Part shown: piece by piece, positions 10,545 through 12,211 of the stretch
How the letters are laid out: every line of letters starts with the position of its first letter
Position numbering within the stretch: position 1 is the first letter of the stretch
Assembly (NCBI GenBank): GCA_913061425.1
Contig: CAJXUO010000011.1
Span: 1 to 12,211 of the forward strand
Source of the DNA: an uncultured Lutibacter sp.
GTDB lineage: Bacteria; Bacteroidota; Bacteroidia; Flavobacteriales; Flavobacteriaceae
Reading direction: 5' to 3'
Length of the DNA: 12,211 nucleotides
Made by a program: the position numbers and the translations under genes
The notes under the pieces: generated by a model
Told to the model about the DNA's origin: nothing
Databases searched by the model: none
Seen by the model: only the letters and a program-made list of their open reading frames with translations

Positions 10545-11018
10545 TTAATTTTTCACAACTATAGGCAATGCAAGTTCTGTTGCTACAGGCATTCCTCTTT
10601 TTATTGCAGGTTTTAATAATGGTAGGTTTTTAATTCCACTATTTATTAAACTATCTAAATTCGGAATCACTTGCTTTATAAATTCTGAAGAACGAACATT
10701 TGTCAAGGTAGATTTACCATTATTGTCAATTTTCAATCGAATTAAAATAGTGTCATTTACTTGTTTAGACGTTACAATTTTATAATCTGATAAAGAAGCG
10801 TAAATATGCTCTGACAATTTTATTTGCGAACAAATTTTTTGTTTTTCTTGAGAAGGTATACTATCACAATTTGGGAATAGAGGAAATGTATCTATAGAAT
10901 TGTAATCAATAATAGTATCAATTACAACATCCGTTGTCAATTCTTTCTTCTGAAAAAACTCACACGATGTGAACAATAATCCACAAAATAAAACTGTAAA
11001 AACGCGTTGCAACATCAT
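10545..11018 (-). CDS. Predicted lipoprotein with TonB C-terminal-like domain
   Basis: I chose the ATG at 11018 (157 aa); the frame stays open upstream to 11096, but those 26 extra residues would bury the signal peptide. From 11018 the protein begins MMLQRVFTVLFCGLLFTSC, a lipoprotein signal with lipid-attached Cys at 19. A promoter-like pair lies directly upstream (11034-11064), placing the start of transcription downstream of the longer start. The ATG at 11015 is equally possible. The mature part has FPNC (48-51) and a second Cys at 63. Further on are LKIDNNGK (95-102) and LPLLKPAIKRGMPV (132-145), ending with LPIVV (151-155). This order (FPGC-like element, 'ID-x-NG' strand, 'LP-x-x-KP-x-x-x-RG-x-PV' helix-turn, 'LPI' strand) resembles TonB C-terminal domain proteins common in Bacteroidota. 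Unlike TonB it has a lipid anchor and no proline-rich linker. Its partner and role are unknown. It converges with obgE and is divergent from the DUF456 gene. Confidence 0.8.
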   Translation of the reverse strand: MMLQRVFTVLFCGLLFTSCEFFQKKELTTDVVIDTIIDYNSIDTFPLFPNCDSIPSQEKQKICSQIKLSEHIYASLSDYKIVTSKQVNDTILIRLKIDNNGKSTLTNVRSSEFIKQVIPNLDSLINSGIKNLPLLKPAIKRGMPVATELALPIVVKN

Positions 11019-11033
11019 TAAAAATTGATGTCT

Positions 11034-11064
11034 GAAAAGTACAACATTTTCTTTTAGTCTACAA
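11034..11064 (-). promoter_or_regulatory. Promoter of the TonB-C-like lipoprotein gene
   Basis: On the - strand, TTG (11064-11062) and TACTTTTC (11041-11034, one mismatch to TAnnTTTG) are separated by 20 bp, the usual Bacteroidota -33/-7 spacing. Transcription would start near 11027, about 10 nt before the ATG pair at 11018/11015 and downstream of the longer start at 11096. This supports the shorter protein. Confidence 0.5.
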
Positions 11065-11159
11065 TTAGAAATAAAACCATCATTTCTAAAAAGCATTAGT
11101 GAATTTTAAGCACAGTTATTGCTATATTGTAATAGGAAACATTAAAACACACATAATAC

Positions 11160-11660
11160 ATGGATATTTTCTTACTCTTTTTAGGCTTCTTTTTTGTTTT
11201 ACTCGGAATTATCGGCTCCTTTTTACCTGTTCTTCCTGGACCATTAACTGGATGGATTGGTCTACTTATACTACACTTAACTAAAATCATTCCACTTGAT
11301 TGGACATTTCTTGGCATCACTTTAGGAATAGCACTATTAATTTGGGGATTAGATTATGTCATTCCTGCTTGGGGAACTAAAAAATTTGGCGGAAGTAAAT
11401 ATGGGATTTGGGGAACGGTACTAGGATTAATTGCAGGATTACTCTTTTTAGGACCCTTCGGAATCATTGTAGGCCCCTTTTTAGGAGCCTTTATTGGAGA
11501 ACTGGTTTATGACAGTACAAATAGTTCGAGGGCTGTAAAAGCAGCATTTGGTTCGTTTATAGGCTTTATGCTTTCTACAGGATTAAAATTCCTAATAAGC
11601 AGTATATTCATTGGTCTCTATGTTACAAAATTCTGGGAATATAGGCATCTCTTCTTTTAA
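11160..11660 (+). CDS. DUF456 family membrane protein
   Basis: This 166-aa, very hydrophobic, glycine-rich protein belongs to the DUF456 family of inner-membrane proteins, whose function is unknown. Helices are predicted at about 2-24, 27-42, 48-68, a Gly-rich pair or re-entrant segment at 83-116, and 127-157. Family hallmarks are FLPVLPGPLTGW (21-32), the soluble turn WGTKKFGGSKYGIWG (71-85), and GPFGIIVGPFLGAFIGE (98-114), a duplicated 'GPF-G' element. The start at 11160 directly begins the first helix and leaves no spare N-terminal residues. A 141-bp divergent region separates it from the lipoprotein gene, and no clear -7 box was found there on the + strand. Downstream it runs into the opposite-strand RNA candidate, whose terminator hairpin could also stop this transcript, although only TTT follows the stem on this strand. 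Confidence 0.88.
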   Translation: MDIFLLFLGFFFVLLGIIGSFLPVLPGPLTGWIGLLILHLTKIIPLDWTFLGITLGIALLIWGLDYVIPAWGTKKFGGSKYGIWGTVLGLIAGLLFLGPFGIIVGPFLGAFIGELVYDSTNSSRAVKAAFGSFIGFMLSTGLKFLISSIFIGLYVTKFWEYRHLFF

Positions 11661-11679
11661 TAGAATAGTGCTATAAAGC

Positions 11680-11710
11680 AAAAAAAGCATCCCGAATTCC
11701 GGGAGGCTTT
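11680..11710 (-). terminator. Intrinsic terminator of the candidate small RNA
   Basis: On the - strand, AAAGC-C-TCCCG (11710-11700) pairs with CGGGA-T-GCTTT (11694-11684) with a single C/T mismatch and a GAATT loop. It is followed by TTTT, giving seven T's in a row in total. On the + strand the stem is followed only by TTTCC, so termination of the DUF456 transcript here would be less efficient. Confidence 0.7.
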
Positions 11711-11779
11711 CCATTGGTTTTAAAAACCATTTGACGCTATTAACGTCAAAAACAACACAACTCTGTACTCTCGTACAGA
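11680..11779 (-). ncRNA. Candidate ~100-nt structured small RNA
   Basis: Read on the - strand from 11779, the segment starts with TCTGTAC-GAGA-GTACAGA (11779-11762), a 7-bp perfect stem capped by a GNRA tetraloop. A 12-nt unpaired linker (GTTGTGTTGTTT) follows. Next come TTGACG-TTAATAG-CGTCAA (11749-11731) and TGGTTT-TTA-AAACCA (11729-11715). The last element is the hairpin AAAGCCTCCCG-GAATT-CGGGATGCTTT running into TTTT (11710-11680). A -7 box (TATATTTG) ends 4 nt before the first stem, so initiation would place the first hairpin at the 5' end. The GNRA loop and the T-tract both exist only on this strand, which sets the orientation. There is no open reading frame of note. I do not recognise an Rfam family; it is not SRP RNA, tmRNA or 6S RNA by sequence. 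A known flavobacterial motif such as Flavo-1 cannot be excluded. Confidence 0.55.
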
Positions 11780-11782
11780 CTA

Positions 11783-11790
11783 CAAATATA
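11783..11790 (-). promoter_or_regulatory. -7 box TATATTTG for the candidate small RNA
   Basis: TATATTTG (11790 to 11783 on the - strand) is a perfect TAnnTTTG match, identical to the secDF box. A start 4-6 nt downstream would coincide with the 5' base of the first hairpin. No TTG lies at the -33 spacing. The lysS box lies about 40 bp away, pointing the other way. Confidence 0.45.
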
Positions 11791-11831
11791 GACATTTTTT
11801 GATTTATATTTTATTATTTATTATTTGATTG

Positions 11832-11839
11832 TATCTTTG
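11832..11839 (+). promoter_or_regulatory. lysS promoter, -7 box TATCTTTG
   Basis: TATCTTTG followed by C matches TAnnTTTG and is identical to the box upstream of gyrB. It lies 37 bp before the lysS ATG, giving a leader of about 30 nt, too short for a T-box or other large riboswitch. No TTG is seen at the usual -33 spacing. Confidence 0.6.
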
Positions 11840-11876
11840 CATCTTTCAAAATAAGTTATCAAATAAAAACTTGACA

Positions 11877-12211
11877 ATGCAATTATCAGAACAAGAAATT
11901 GTAAGACGTGAAAAGCTTACGAAGTTAAGAGAATTGGGGATCAACCCTTATCCAGCAAACCTTTATCCTGTAGATCAAAATTCTAAACAGATTAAAGAAA
12001 ACTTTGCTGAAGATAAACAGGTGGTAATTGCAGGAAGATTAATGTCGCGTAGAATTCAAGGAAAAGCATCTTTTGCTGAATTACAAGATAGTGAAGGGAA
12101 AATACAAGTGTATTTCAATCGTGATGAAATATGTACTGGAGAAGATAAAACACTCTATAATGATGTGTATAAAAAACTCTTAGATATTGGAGATTTTATT
12201 GGTATTGAAGG
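11877..12211 (+). CDS. lysS: Lysyl-tRNA synthetase (class II), 5' part
   Basis: LysRS attaches lysine to tRNA-Lys in the cytoplasm. The window ends after 111 complete codons, within the N-terminal OB-fold anticodon-binding domain. The start MQLSEQEIVRREKLTKLREL is the usual bacterial class II LysRS beginning, followed by GINPYPANLYP (22-32). The OB-fold core contains VIAGRLMSRRIQGKASFAEL, with FAELQDSEGKIQVYFNRDE next, then DIGDFIGIEG at the cut. The class II catalytic motifs 1-3 lie beyond the window. The start is the only ATG that gives the complete N-terminus, and a -7 box is 37 bp upstream. It is transcribed away from the small RNA candidate. Confidence 0.96.
   Translation, partial: MQLSEQEIVRREKLTKLRELGINPYPANLYPVDQNSKQIKENFAEDKQVVIAGRLMSRRIQGKASFAELQDSEGKIQVYFNRDEICTGEDKTLYNDVYKKLLDIGDFIGIE

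Noticed and set aside
11096..11320. Frames on both strands around the start of the DUF456 gene (11096-11320 - and 11099-11284 +)
   Set aside because: Both overlap the clear DUF456 coding region in other frames and show no signal or domain. Their composition reflects the overlapped gene.
11592..11795. 67-aa frame on the - strand covering the small RNA candidate
   Set aside because: Its start would lie upstream of the -7 box, it runs through four hairpins and the end of the DUF456 gene, and the peptide resembles nothing I know. The RNA structure explains the segment better.
11680..11876. T-box or other riboswitch in the lysS leader
   Set aside because: The lysS -7 box at 11832-11839 places transcription after the hairpin cluster, leaving a leader of only about 30 nt. 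The hairpins also read better on the opposite strand.

Overview
The window looks like chromosomal DNA from a member of the Flavobacteriaceae (Bacteroidota). It is AT-rich, and start codons lack Shine-Dalgarno sequences and sit in A/T-rich leaders. Several starts are preceded by the Bacteroidota-type -7 box TAnnTTTG. The proteins are typical of the group: a fused SecDF of 986 aa, a short-form GyrB of 646 aa, an LDH-like malate dehydrogenase, and the LysRS N-terminus. The species cannot be fixed from the sequence alone.

Layout. Bases 1-101 are the 3' end of a HIT-family gene. An AT-rich gap of 275 bp holds the gyrB promoter. gyrB and mdh follow on the + strand, 22 bp apart and possibly co-transcribed, ending at a strong hairpin terminator at 3294-3322. 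fhs lies alone on the - strand and converges on that terminator. secDF is divergent from fhs and ends at a second strong terminator (8272-8299). Next come a one-frame fusion of hypoxanthine phosphoribosyltransferase and adenylate kinase and, 9 bp later, obgE. After obgE there is an AT-rich hairpin and a decayed copy of a dispersed intergenic repeat. A - strand lipoprotein gene with a TonB-C-like domain follows, then a divergent DUF456 membrane protein. A compact four-hairpin segment on the - strand is probably a small RNA gene. The window ends inside lysS, which has its own promoter box.

Function. Nearly everything is housekeeping: DNA supercoiling (gyrB), TCA cycle (mdh), one-carbon folate metabolism (fhs), protein export (secDF), purine salvage and adenylate balance (hpt-adk), ribosome assembly GTPase (obgE) and tRNA charging (lysS). 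There is no mobile element, phage, CRISPR or defence cassette. The two items most worth following up are the candidate ~100-nt RNA at 11680-11779 (-) and the hpt-adk fusion. The fusion retains an adk start codon exactly at the domain junction.
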